30,195 bases of DNA from Actinomycetes bacterium (GTDB lineage Bacteria > Actinomycetota > Actinomycetes > Mycobacteriales > Mycobacteriaceae), in assembly GCA_023417985.1 (NCBI GenBank), contig JAEZDV010000323.1, forward strand, positions 1-30,195, written 5' to 3'. Below, piece after piece: positions 23,142 to 30,195 of the stretch. The position numbers and the translations under genes are program-made. The number at the start of each line of letters is the position of its first letter. The first letter of the stretch is position 1. The notes beneath the pieces were generated by a model, which saw only the letters and a list, made by a program, of their open reading frames with translations, did no database searches and was not told the DNA's origin.

Positions 23142-23852
23142 TCAGGTGGGTGGACGCAACGCGGCGAATTCGTCGGTCACCCGCAGTCGGGATTCGGTGA
23201 ACCGGTAGAGGGCGGGCGGGCGTCCACCATTGGGTCCGGGCGGCGCGGTGTTCCCGGTGGCGGTGAGCACACCGCGCCTGGCCAGCACCCGCTGGAGGTT
23301 GGTGGCATCTACTTGGTAACCCAACGCAGCGCAATAGATATCGCGCAGCATCGACATCGAGAACTCTTCCGGAGCGAGTCCGTAGGCGATGTTGGTGTAG
23401 GAGAGCTTCGCCGCAAGGCGGGCGCGCGCGTTCTCCACCATCCGGCCGTGGTCGAACGACATCTCGGGTAGCTGGGAAACGGGATGCCACGAGGTGTCCG
23501 AGGGCAACTGCGGGTCGGACGTGATGGGAACCAGGCCCAGATAGGTCGACGCGACGGTGCGGTCCCCGGGCACCCGGTGGGGGTCGGAGTACACCGACAA
23601 CTGTTCCAGGTGGGCGACCTCGCGTACATCCACCTTCTCGGCGAGTTGCCGCCGGGCGGAGGTGGTGAGGTCTTCGTCGTTCCGCAGGGTGCCTCCCGGC
23701 AGCGACCAGGTTCCGGCCTCGGGATCGAGGGCGCGTTGCCAGAGCAGAACACCGAGTTCGGGTTCTCCACCTGAGTTGCGGGACGAGGGCGGGAAGGTGC
23801 GAACCTGGAACACCACGATGAGCACTTCGTGATGAGTGTTACTATGTGGCAT
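23142..23852 (-). CDS. nrtR: Nudix-related transcriptional regulator NrtR
   Basis: A 236-residue regulator. The N-terminal Nudix domain has a degenerate Nudix box: G54-x5-E60-x7-R68 is followed by QLAEK instead of REUxEE, so two of the catalytic glutamates are lost (Q69, K73), as expected for a sensor that binds rather than cleaves its ligand. The C-terminal winged-helix domain covers about residues 160-225 (FSMSMLRDIYCAALGYQVDA, then NLQRVLARRGVL, GRPPALYRF). NrtR proteins repress NAD synthesis genes and release DNA on binding ADP-ribose-type ligands. The gene is divergent from nadABC with an inverted-repeat operator right before its ATG at 23852, which also fixes the start. Upstream sequence in the same frame is nadA antisense. 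Confidence 0.92.
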   Translation of the reverse strand: MPHSNTHHEVLIVVFQVRTFPPSSRNSGGEPELGVLLWQRALDPEAGTWSLPGGTLRNDEDLTTSARRQLAEKVDVREVAHLEQLSVYSDPHRVPGDRTVASTYLGLVPITSDPQLPSDTSWHPVSQLPEMSFDHGRMVENARARLAAKLSYTNIAYGLAPEEFSMSMLRDIYCAALGYQVDATNLQRVLARRGVLTATGNTAPPGPNGGRPPALYRFTESRLRVTDEFAALRPPT

Positions 23853-23875
23853 GTTTTCGATTCTAAGTCGAAAAC
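23853..23875. promoter_or_regulatory. NrtR-type operator
   Basis: GTTTTCGA (23853-23860) and TCGAAAAC (23868-23875) are perfect inverted arms with a 7-base spacer TTCTAAG. The site touches the nrtR start codon and lies 62 bases before nadA. On the minus strand TAGAAT (23865-23860) inside the operator is a good -10 for nrtR, giving a start site at or next to the ATG, so the nrtR message may be leaderless. On the plus strand TACTAT (23840-23845) could be the nadA -10. Repressor binding would block both directions. Confidence 0.75.
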
Positions 23876-23936
23876 CCCTGAAAGCGGAAATTCGGGCGCA
23901 GCCCGCCCGGAGTCCCCTTCCCGAAGGAGCAAGGCC

Positions 23937-24968
23937 ATGACCACGACCGAGTGGGCGGGAGCCGCCGCCATCGTCGACGGACCCGGTGGTTACACAGGTG
24001 TCGAGGCGACGCCGGAATGGGCCGACGAGGTCCGCCGGCTGGCCCGCGCGCGCAACGCGACGGTGCTGGCGCACAACTACCAGCTGCCCGCAATTCAGGA
24101 CGTGGCCGACCATGTCGGCGACTCGCTCGCCCTCTCGCGCATCGCCGCGGAGGCCGAGGAAGGCACCATCATTTTCTGCGGTGTCCACTTCATGGCGGAG
24201 ACCGCGAAGATCCTCAGCCCGGACAAGACGGTCCTGATCCCCGACGAACGCGCGGGCTGCTCACTGGCCGACTCCATCGACGCCGACCAGCTCCGCGAGT
24301 GGAAGGCCGAACACCCGGACGCAGTAGTCGTCTCCTACGTCAACACGACGGCCGAGGTCAAAGGCCTGACGGACATCTGCTGCACGTCGTCCAACGCGGT
24401 CGACGTGGTCGCGTCCATCGACCCCGACCGCGAGGTGCTGTTCCTGCCCGACCAGTTCCTCGGCGCGCACGTCAAGCGCGTCACCGGGCGCGACAACATC
24501 CACATCTGGGCGGGCGAGTGCCACGTCCACGCCGGCATCAACGGTGACGAACTCACTGCCAAGGCGAAGGCACACCCGGACGCCGACCTTTTCGTCCACC
24601 CGGAGTGCGGCTGCGCGACGTCGGCGCTCTATCTCGCCGGCGAAGGCTTCGTCCCGGACGACAAGGTCAAGATCCTCTCCACAGGCGGCATGATCGACGC
24701 CGCCCGCGAAACCGGCGCGAAGCAAGTTCTCGTCGCCACCGAGGTCGGCATGCTGCACCAGCTGCGTAAGGCGGCACCGGGTATCGACTTCCAAGCCGTC
24801 AACGACCGCGCGTCGTGCCCGTACATGAAGATGATCACGCCCGCAGCTCTCCTGCGGTGCCTCCAGGAAGGCAAGGACGAGGTGCACGTCGCTCCCGACG
24901 TCGCCGAACGTGCCCGCCTGTCGGTTCAGCGCATGATCGCCATCGGAAACCCGGGCAGCGGCGAGTGA
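23937..24968 (+). CDS. nadA: Quinolinate synthase
   Basis: A 343-residue [4Fe-4S] enzyme that condenses iminoaspartate with dihydroxyacetone phosphate to quinolinate. The three cluster cysteines are visible at C81 (IFCGVHFMAE), C195 (WAGECHVH) and C294 (SCPYMKM), the pattern known from Thermotoga NadA. The substrate-binding segments AHNYQLPAIQDVADHVGDS and VSYVNTTAEVKGL are intact. The ATG at 23937 has AAGGAG at 23924-23929; the frame upstream crosses the operator and is excluded. The stop overlaps nadB as GTGA. First gene of the de novo NAD operon, likely under NrtR. Confidence 0.97.
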   Translation: MTTTEWAGAAAIVDGPGGYTGVEATPEWADEVRRLARARNATVLAHNYQLPAIQDVADHVGDSLALSRIAAEAEEGTIIFCGVHFMAETAKILSPDKTVLIPDERAGCSLADSIDADQLREWKAEHPDAVVVSYVNTTAEVKGLTDICCTSSNAVDVVASIDPDREVLFLPDQFLGAHVKRVTGRDNIHIWAGECHVHAGINGDELTAKAKAHPDADLFVHPECGCATSALYLAGEGFVPDDKVKILSTGGMIDAARETGAKQVLVATEVGMLHQLRKAAPGIDFQAVNDRASCPYMKMITPAALLRCLQEGKDEVHVAPDVAERARLSVQRMIAIGNPGSGE

Positions 24969-26542
24969 CCACCGGCCCGAGCCGGGTGGCATGGGAGGAC
25001 CATGCCGACCTCGTCGTGATCGGCGGTGGGGTCGCCGGCCTCACCGCCGCACGGGCCTCGTCCCGGCGTGGGATGCGGGTGCTCACGCTCAGCAAGGGCG
25101 GACCCACCGACACCTCCACCCAGTACGCGCAGGGTGGTATCGCCGTCGTCGCACCCGTCGGTGACACGGTCGACGCGCACGTCGCCGACACCCTCGCGGC
25201 AGGCGGCGGGCTGTGCGACGAGGATGCTGTGCGGTCGATCGTCTCGGCGGGCCCCGACGCGGTCGCCGCGCTGAGCGATCTCGGTGCGGTGTTCGACATC
25301 GGACGGGACGGGACTGTCGCGCGCACCCGTGAGGGCGGGCACAGTATCCGCCGCATCATCCACGCCGGTGGCGACGCGACCGGCGCCGAGATCCAGCGGG
25401 CGCTCAACGCTGCGGGTCTGCCGGTGCTTTTCGGCGCCGCCGCGGCACGGATTCTCACCGATGCCCGGGGCGTGACCGGGGTGCTCGTGTTCGACGACCG
25501 AGGCGCGGGCGTCGTCCACACTCCGGCCGTGCTGCTGGCCACCGGAGGGCTGGGGCAACTGTATGCATGCAGCACCAATCCGCCCGGCGCGACGGCCGAC
25601 GGCATCGCGCTCGCCCTCGGTGCGGGCGCCGGGGTCGCGGATCTCGAGTTCGTGCAGTTTCACCCCACCGTGCTGTTCGCCGCCGGAGGCGTGGGACGAC
25701 GGCCTCTCATCAGCGAAGCGGTCAGAGGAGAAGGCGCCCGCCTGGTCGATTCAGAGGGCAGGTCGGTCACCGACGGTGTCCATCCCCTGGGTGACCTGGC
25801 GCCGCGCGACGTGGTTTCCCGCGCGATCGCGGCGCGGCTCGCCGACCTCGGCGAAGACCATGTATTCCTCGATGCACGCAACCTCGGCGGCTTCGCGAAC
25901 CGGTTCCCGACCATCACCGCGATGTGTGCGGACGCGGGGCTCGATCCCGCCCGCGATCTGCTGCCCGTCGCACCGGCCGCGCACTATTCGTGTGGCGGCG
26001 TCGTCACCGACGTCCACGGCCGCACCCGGATTCCCGGGCTCTACGCGGCCGGGGAAGTCGCCAGGACCGGATTGCACGGAGCCAACCGTCTGGCCTCCAA
26101 CAGCCTGCTGGAAGGCCTGGTGCTCGGCGAACGCGCCGGGATCGCCGCCGCCGTCGAGCGCGGTGGCCTCCGCGTGGAGGTGCACGAGGCGCCGACGCCG
26201 GCGCCGATCCTGCCCCGGCTCGACCGGAGCGCACTGCAGCACCTGATGACGCGGCACGCCTCCGTCGTCCGCGACGCGGACGGACTCGCCGCCGCATCGA
26301 TGGCCCTCGACTCCGCTCCGGTATCCGTATGCACCGACCCGGCGAGCCTCGAAGACGCCGCCCTCACCGTGACTGCGCGGATGCTCGTCCGGGCAGCGCA
26401 GCGCCGCACAGAGTCACGCGGGTGCCACACTCGCAGCGACCATCCCGTGCCGGACCGGGCGTGGGCGCACAGCCTCGAACTAAGGCTCGACAGCGACGGC
26501 GAACCGGCCGTCACGACCCCGCAACTGACAGGAGCGAACTGA
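24965..26542 (+). CDS. nadB: L-aspartate oxidase
   Basis: A 525-residue FAD enzyme that oxidises aspartate to iminoaspartate for NadA. It has the dinucleotide motif IGGGVAGL near residue 20, the family segment DTSTQYAQGGIAVV, the active-site REGGHSIRRIIHAGGD, and RTGLHGANRLASNSLLEGLV that closes the FAD site. The C-terminal RTESRGCHTRSDHP is shared with the succinate dehydrogenase flavoprotein family at the start of this window. The GTG start overlaps the nadA stop (GTGA); a longer frame upstream is nadA in another reading. nadC follows one base after the stop. The product iminoaspartate is unstable, so close coupling to NadA makes sense. Confidence 0.97.
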   Translation: MTTGPSRVAWEDHADLVVIGGGVAGLTAARASSRRGMRVLTLSKGGPTDTSTQYAQGGIAVVAPVGDTVDAHVADTLAAGGGLCDEDAVRSIVSAGPDAVAALSDLGAVFDIGRDGTVARTREGGHSIRRIIHAGGDATGAEIQRALNAAGLPVLFGAAAARILTDARGVTGVLVFDDRGAGVVHTPAVLLATGGLGQLYACSTNPPGATADGIALALGAGAGVADLEFVQFHPTVLFAAGGVGRRPLISEAVRGEGARLVDSEGRSVTDGVHPLGDLAPRDVVSRAIAARLADLGEDHVFLDARNLGGFANRFPTITAMCADAGLDPARDLLPVAPAAHYSCGGVVTDVHGRTRIPGLYAAGEVARTGLHGANRLASNSLLEGLVLGERAGIAAAVERGGLRVEVHEAPTPAPILPRLDRSALQHLMTRHASVVRDADGLAAASMALDSAPVSVCTDPASLEDAALTVTARMLVRAAQRRTESRGCHTRSDHPVPDRAWAHSLELRLDSDGEPAVTTPQLTGAN

Positions 26543-26543
26543 C

Positions 26544-27410
26544 ATGGCCACCGCTCTGCCCGCAGTCCTCGATCTCGACGAGACCCGGGCCCTGGTGGTG
26601 CGCGCCCTCGACGAGGACCTGCGCTACGGACCCGACATCACCTCGGATGCGACCGTGCCCGCAGACGCGACCACCACCGCCTCGGTCGTAGCCCGGCAGG
26701 CCGGCACGATCGCCGGTCTCGACGTCGGTCTCCTGGTCCTCGACCAGGTGATCGGGCCGAACCACTACCGTGTGGTCGACCGCGCCGAGGACGGCCATCG
26801 CGTCGTACCCGGCGAATCCGTGCTCACCGTGGACGCGCCTACCCGCGGGTTGCTCACCGCCGAACGGACCATGCTCAACCTGCTGTGCCACCTGTCGGGC
26901 ATTGCGACCGCCACGTCGCACTGGGTCGACGCGGTGCGCGGCACCGAAGCAAAGATCCGCGACAGCCGCAAGACGCTGCCCGGCCTTCGCGCATTGCAGA
27001 AATATGCGGTGCGCGTCGGGGGCGGCGTGAACCACCGGATGGGGCTCGGCGACGAGGCGCTCATCAAGGACAACCACGTCGCGGCCGCAGGGTCGGTCGT
27101 CGCAGCACTGCGCGCCGTCCGGGAACACGCACCCGGCATTCCCTGTGAGGTCGAGGTCGACACTCTCGAACAGTTCGACGAGGTGCTCGCCGAGAACGTC
27201 GACCTGATCCTGCTCGACAACTTTCCGCTGTGGCAGACCCAGATCGCGGTGCAGCGTCGAAACACCAGCGCGCCGCAGACCCGGCTCGAATCGTCGGGGG
27301 GTCTGTCGCTCGACGTCGCCGCCGACTATGCCCGCACCGGAGTCGATTTCCTCGCAGTCGGTGCGCTCACTCATTCGGTGACCGTGCTCGATCTCGGGCT
27401 CGACATGTAG
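26544..27410 (+). CDS. nadC: Nicotinate-nucleotide pyrophosphorylase (carboxylating), quinolinate phosphoribosyltransferase
   Basis: A 288-residue enzyme that makes nicotinate mononucleotide from quinolinate and PRPP. Recognisable parts are LTAERTMLNLLCHLSGIATAT, the substrate-binding RDSRKTLPGLRALQKYAV, the NHRMGLGDEALIKDNHV segment, and EVEVDTLEQ and LLDNF of the barrel. The ATG comes one base after the nadB stop, so the three genes form one operon. It ends three bases before the convergent lycopene cyclase stop, and I see no terminator hairpin in between. Confidence 0.97.
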   Translation: MATALPAVLDLDETRALVVRALDEDLRYGPDITSDATVPADATTTASVVARQAGTIAGLDVGLLVLDQVIGPNHYRVVDRAEDGHRVVPGESVLTVDAPTRGLLTAERTMLNLLCHLSGIATATSHWVDAVRGTEAKIRDSRKTLPGLRALQKYAVRVGGGVNHRMGLGDEALIKDNHVAAAGSVVAALRAVREHAPGIPCEVEVDTLEQFDEVLAENVDLILLDNFPLWQTQIAVQRRNTSAPQTRLESSGGLSLDVAADYARTGVDFLAVGALTHSVTVLDLGLDM

Positions 27411-27413
27411 TCG

Positions 27414-28592
27414 TCAGCGCCCGGTCAACCCGCGGATCAGAGGACCTGCGGGAAGCGAGGCGAACAACCTCGTTTCGTCGCGCAGCGAGGTGTCCTCGTC
27501 GAGAAAACGCAGCACCGGAGCCGCCGACCCACGCGCGAACAACGCGGCGAACAGTTCCTCGAGGAAGCTCGGACGACCGAGCACTGCGGTGAGCAGCGCG
27601 CGATCGTAGCGGGCGAAACGGTTGTGTCGCTTGGGAAGATCGAACGGGTGCCCGTGCTGCGCGAACGACCGCGCGATTGCTTCGCAGTCGCGTTGGATGT
27701 GCTCGTAGGCATAACCACTGCTCGCTTTGAGCAATCCGGCGGCCGCTCCGATCCGCATCATGCGGCCGCCGGTGCGCTCGGCCGGCCGCGCCACCAGCGG
27801 CAGGCGCGCGTGCTCCGACGCCCCGATCTCGTAGGTGCTCTCCCCGACTCCGAGGACCTCGGAGAAATAGACGGAAATCGCAGCGAGGTGCACGTCGGCG
27901 GGCACGCCCGGGGTATCCGGATCGAGAAAACAGACGTGCTCGACGAGCGCGTGATGGGCGTCCGTGGGGAGTACGTACACGAACGACGCCCGGTCGGTCT
28001 GATCCGTGCGGAAGTCGAACAACACCGGCACATGCGGGTCGAACAATGGATCGTCTGCGCGGATACGCACCCCGAGGAAATCGAGGGCGGCATCCGCGTG
28101 GGAATCGACCGCCACCGGACCGCGTGCGTCGAACACCCAGTCGGGCCGCAACTCTCGGCCGTCGTCGAGAACCACGCGTGGCCGCTCCAGGTAATCCCCT
28201 GTGCTGCCGCCGTCGACATCGACGACCCGCCCGGCCGACGACCCCACATCGGGTACCGGGTCGGTGTGGCGGCGCACCGCCGCCACCAGGGCAGCCCCGT
28301 GCACCACGCGATACCGGTAGTCGCCCAGTGCGAGGGTGCGGTCGTGCCCGCCTGCCACGACACGCATCCGATCGAAGACCTCGGTGGCCGCGGAATCGAG
28401 CAACCCGGTGCGTCGTGTCCACGACGCCCACGAGGCGGCGGTGATGTCGTGCACGCCGTCGTCGACGACCACGACCGGCCCCGGCCGTGGAGGGGTGGCG
28501 GCGAGATGCGCGGCGAGCGAGAGTCCGCTCAGGCCACCGCCGAGGATCGCGATGCCGCCGTTCAGCGGACCGTCCCAGGTTCGAAGACTCAC
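27414..28592 (-). CDS. crtY: Lycopene cyclase (CrtL/CrtY type)
   Basis: A 392-residue FAD/NAD(P)-binding carotenoid enzyme that forms beta-ionone rings on lycopene or a related acyclic carotenoid. It has ILGGGLSGLSLAAHL at 16-30, ASWASWTRRTG (the WxxW-type segment of cyclases), VFDARGP, and the cyclase-conserved RIGAAAGLLKASSGYAY and HNRFARYDRALL. Related enzymes in Rhodococcus include one that cyclises only one end, and the sequence does not show which type this is. The GTG start at 28592 is preceded by GGAGGG on the minus strand; a longer frame upstream contains a 15-base tandem repeat and no conserved residues. No other carotenoid genes (crtE, crtB, crtI) are in the window. Confidence 0.9.
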   Translation of the reverse strand: MSLRTWDGPLNGGIAILGGGLSGLSLAAHLAATPPRPGPVVVVDDGVHDITAASWASWTRRTGLLDSAATEVFDRMRVVAGGHDRTLALGDYRYRVVHGAALVAAVRRHTDPVPDVGSSAGRVVDVDGGSTGDYLERPRVVLDDGRELRPDWVFDARGPVAVDSHADAALDFLGVRIRADDPLFDPHVPVLFDFRTDQTDRASFVYVLPTDAHHALVEHVCFLDPDTPGVPADVHLAAISVYFSEVLGVGESTYEIGASEHARLPLVARPAERTGGRMMRIGAAAGLLKASSGYAYEHIQRDCEAIARSFAQHGHPFDLPKRHNRFARYDRALLTAVLGRPSFLEELFAALFARGSAAPVLRFLDEDTSLRDETRLFASLPAGPLIRGLTGR

Positions 28593-28651
28593 CGGCCCTC
28601 CGTTCGTCGCGGTTGGCGCCCATTGTCCGGTACCGGCACCGCCGATGCAGC

Positions 28652-28681
28652 GGTATTGCCTCCGGGGGTATTGCCTCCGGG
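28652..28681. repeat. Perfect tandem repeat of 15 bases, two copies
   Basis: GGTATTGCCTCCGGG occurs twice in a row (28652-28666 and 28667-28681) in the 253-base region between the divergent lycopene cyclase and acyltransferase genes. The repeat lies about 60 bases before the cyclase start. It could be a replication slip or a double binding site. The rest of this intergenic region shows an AT-rich patch around 28748-28762 (TACAAATATGAAT) that may hold a promoter for the acyltransferase, but no convincing -35 was found. Confidence 0.6.
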
Positions 28682-28845
28682 CGAAACCCGCACGTCGTGC
28701 CGAGTCCCGGAACTGTGGCGTTCCGGACCGTGGCCGAACCATCTGCGGTACAAATATGAATCCGAGTTCAGCAATGTCGGTCAGCGGGGTTGGGGCGGCC
28801 CCGCGCGGAGCACAGTTCTCGTCGACGGGGGCGGAAAGATTGACG

Positions 28846-30195
28846 ATGCGGTTACCGATGGCACCGACCGATTCGATGTTCCTGCTGGGTGAGTCTCCCG
28901 ACCACCCGATGCACGTGGGTGGACTGTTGCTGCTTCAGCCTCCCGAGGGATCCGACGCCACAGAGTTGAGGACCCGGTTCGACGAAGCGCTGCGCCGCGA
29001 GGATCCCGCTGCGCCGTTGTGGCGCAAGCGGCCCGTCCGGTCGGTGACGACGCTGGGACAGTGGGCCTGGGAAGAAGATCCGCGATTCGACATCGAGTAC
29101 CACGTGCGGTTCAACGCCCTGCCGGAACCGGGCACCACCGAGGCGTTGTGGGAACTCGTGTCCCGGCTGCATGCCGGGCTTCTCGATCGCACCCGGCCGC
29201 TCTGGGAGATGCACCTCATCGAAGGACTGGCCGACGGGCGCTACGCGCTCTACGTGAAGATCCACCACGCGCTGGCCGACGGCATCGGCGCCATGCGGCT
29301 GTTGCGACGCGCCCTCGGCACCGATCCGGCCGAGACCGGCATGCCCGCACCGTGGGTGGCGTCCGACGCGACACCGCCCGCACGCTCCACGGTCGCCTCG
29401 GCCATCGGATGCCCGGGTCACGTCGGGCGCGCCGCCCGCGGCGCGACTTCGGAAGTGCTGACGGTCGCCACCGGCGCACTGTCCCTCGTTCCGGCGCTGG
29501 TCGGAACCGTGGACCGTGCCCTGCACGACCGCGGCGGTGCGCTGTCGCTCGTCGCACCCCACACCATCCTCAACGACCAGATCTCCGGTTCGCGGCGGTT
29601 CGCGGCCCGCTCGTGGTCGCTCGAACGTCTCCGCCTGGTAGCCAAACTCACCGACAGCACGATCAACGACGTGGTCCTCGCCCTGTCGTCGGGCGCTCTG
29701 CGGACCTACCTTCTCGAACACGACGCTTTGCCCGAACGTTCGCTCGTCGCGATGGTCCCGGTCGCCCTCCGGAGCAAACAGTCCGGTAACGACATCGCGG
29801 TACTGATGTGCGACCTCGGAACCAAGCACCCGGACCCGGAGCAACGGCTCGAACGGGTGCGGACTTCGATGATCGAGGGCAAGCATGCGATGCAAGGGAT
29901 GACCAAGATCGGCCGCCTCGCCGCGAGCGCGGTCGGGGTCGCTCCCGTCGCGCTCGGTGTCCTCACCGGTAACCGAGCGGTGCCGTGGACACCGTTCAAC
30001 GTCATCGTCTCCAACGTGCCCGGTCCCGAGGAACCGCTGTACTGGAACGGCGCCCGTGTCGACGCGCTGTATCCCCTGTCGGTGCCGGTGGACGGTCAGG
30101 CGCTCAACATCACGTGCACCAGCACCGACGACGAGATCGCGTTCGGGCTGACCGCGTGCGGCCGCACGGTGCCCGACCTGTCGCGTCTGCTCGAT
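28846..30195 (+). CDS. Wax ester synthase/diacylglycerol acyltransferase (WS/DGAT), 3' end cut by window
   Basis: An open frame of 450 codons from ATG 28846 runs off the end of the window without a stop. The start MRLPMAPTDSMFLLGESPDH with PMHVGGLLLL is typical of the WS/DGAT family. The catalytic HHxxxDG is at 140-146 (HHALADG), and further family segments are STINDVVLALSSGALRTYL, MVPVALRS and FNVIVSNVPGPEEPLYWNG. These acyltransferases make triacylglycerol or wax esters from acyl-CoA at the membrane and lipid-body surface, and Rhodococcus and mycobacteria carry many copies. A GGGGGCGGAAAG stretch lies before the ATG. The full protein is probably about 460-480 residues, so little is missing. 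Acceptor preference cannot be told. Confidence 0.93.
   Translation, partial: MRLPMAPTDSMFLLGESPDHPMHVGGLLLLQPPEGSDATELRTRFDEALRREDPAAPLWRKRPVRSVTTLGQWAWEEDPRFDIEYHVRFNALPEPGTTEALWELVSRLHAGLLDRTRPLWEMHLIEGLADGRYALYVKIHHALADGIGAMRLLRRALGTDPAETGMPAPWVASDATPPARSTVASAIGCPGHVGRAARGATSEVLTVATGALSLVPALVGTVDRALHDRGGALSLVAPHTILNDQISGSRRFAARSWSLERLRLVAKLTDSTINDVVLALSSGALRTYLLEHDALPERSLVAMVPVALRSKQSGNDIAVLMCDLGTKHPDPEQRLERVRTSMIEGKHAMQGMTKIGRLAASAVGVAPVALGVLTGNRAVPWTPFNVIVSNVPGPEEPLYWNGARVDALYPLSVPVDGQALNITCTSTDDEIAFGLTACGRTVPDLSRLLD

Noticed and set aside
1..30195. CRISPR arrays, insertion sequences, integrases and attachment sites
   Set aside because: No regularly spaced repeats, transposase or integrase motifs, or tRNA-linked direct repeats were seen; the only tandem repeat is the 15-base pair before crtY.

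Overview
The window looks like a chromosomal segment of a high-GC, mycolic-acid-type actinobacterium, most likely Rhodococcus or a close relative in the Nocardiaceae. This is an inference from gene content: a mycobacterial Sdh1-type succinate dehydrogenase, a TetR-family BioQ-like gene divergent from bioB with a BsaP-type small protein behind it, an IdeR/DtxR-type iron box, an NrtR-nadABC locus, a CrtL-type lycopene cyclase and a WS/DGAT acyltransferase. GTG and TTG starts and 4-base stop/start overlaps are frequent.

Layout. 1-1126: 3' end of sdhA, then sdhB. 1148-2183 (minus): an iron-siderophore binding lipoprotein with an iron box upstream. 2232-9406 (minus): five genes (SWIM zinc finger, DUF5691-like, MoxR-type AAA+ ATPase, DUF5682-like, VWA), each overlapping the next by 4 bases. 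This is the most interesting system here. 9449-11409: a BioQ-like TetR repressor, a divergent promoter with two tandem TGAAC-N3-GTTCA operators, then bioB and a 66-residue four-cysteine protein that fits BsaP. 11421-12002: a maltose/galactoside-type O-acetyltransferase. 12139-12985: the wreck of a DUF1048/DrrA/DrrB export operon.

13114-16105: a divergent SDR/TetR pair, an F420-reductase-like protein overlapping the TetR gene, and a second SDR. 16570-18087: a 14-helix DHA2-type exporter. 18382-19132: a metallophosphoesterase gene broken by a frameshift and a stop. 19644-21859: an XRE-cupin regulator divergent from a thioredoxin-reductase-like/methyltransferase fusion. 22096-23043: an aldo/keto reductase. 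23142-27410: the NrtR regulator divergent from nadA-nadB-nadC (de novo NAD synthesis), with an inverted-repeat operator between them. 27414-28592: a lycopene cyclase. 28846 to the end: a WS/DGAT gene cut by the window edge.

How the genes work together. Two cofactor pathways (biotin and NAD) each sit beside their own likely repressor and operator. The five-gene operon encodes a chaperone-like ATPase, its usual VWA partner, and three proteins of unknown role. One of the three carries paired GxxH motifs like those of TraB/Tiki/EreA-type hydrolases, so the module may be an ATP-dependent remodelling or conflict system. Its function cannot be read from sequence alone. The stretch 12-19.6 kb is the variable part, with decayed genes, several regulators and gene-poor gaps. 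No rRNA, tRNA, CRISPR array or intact mobile element was found.
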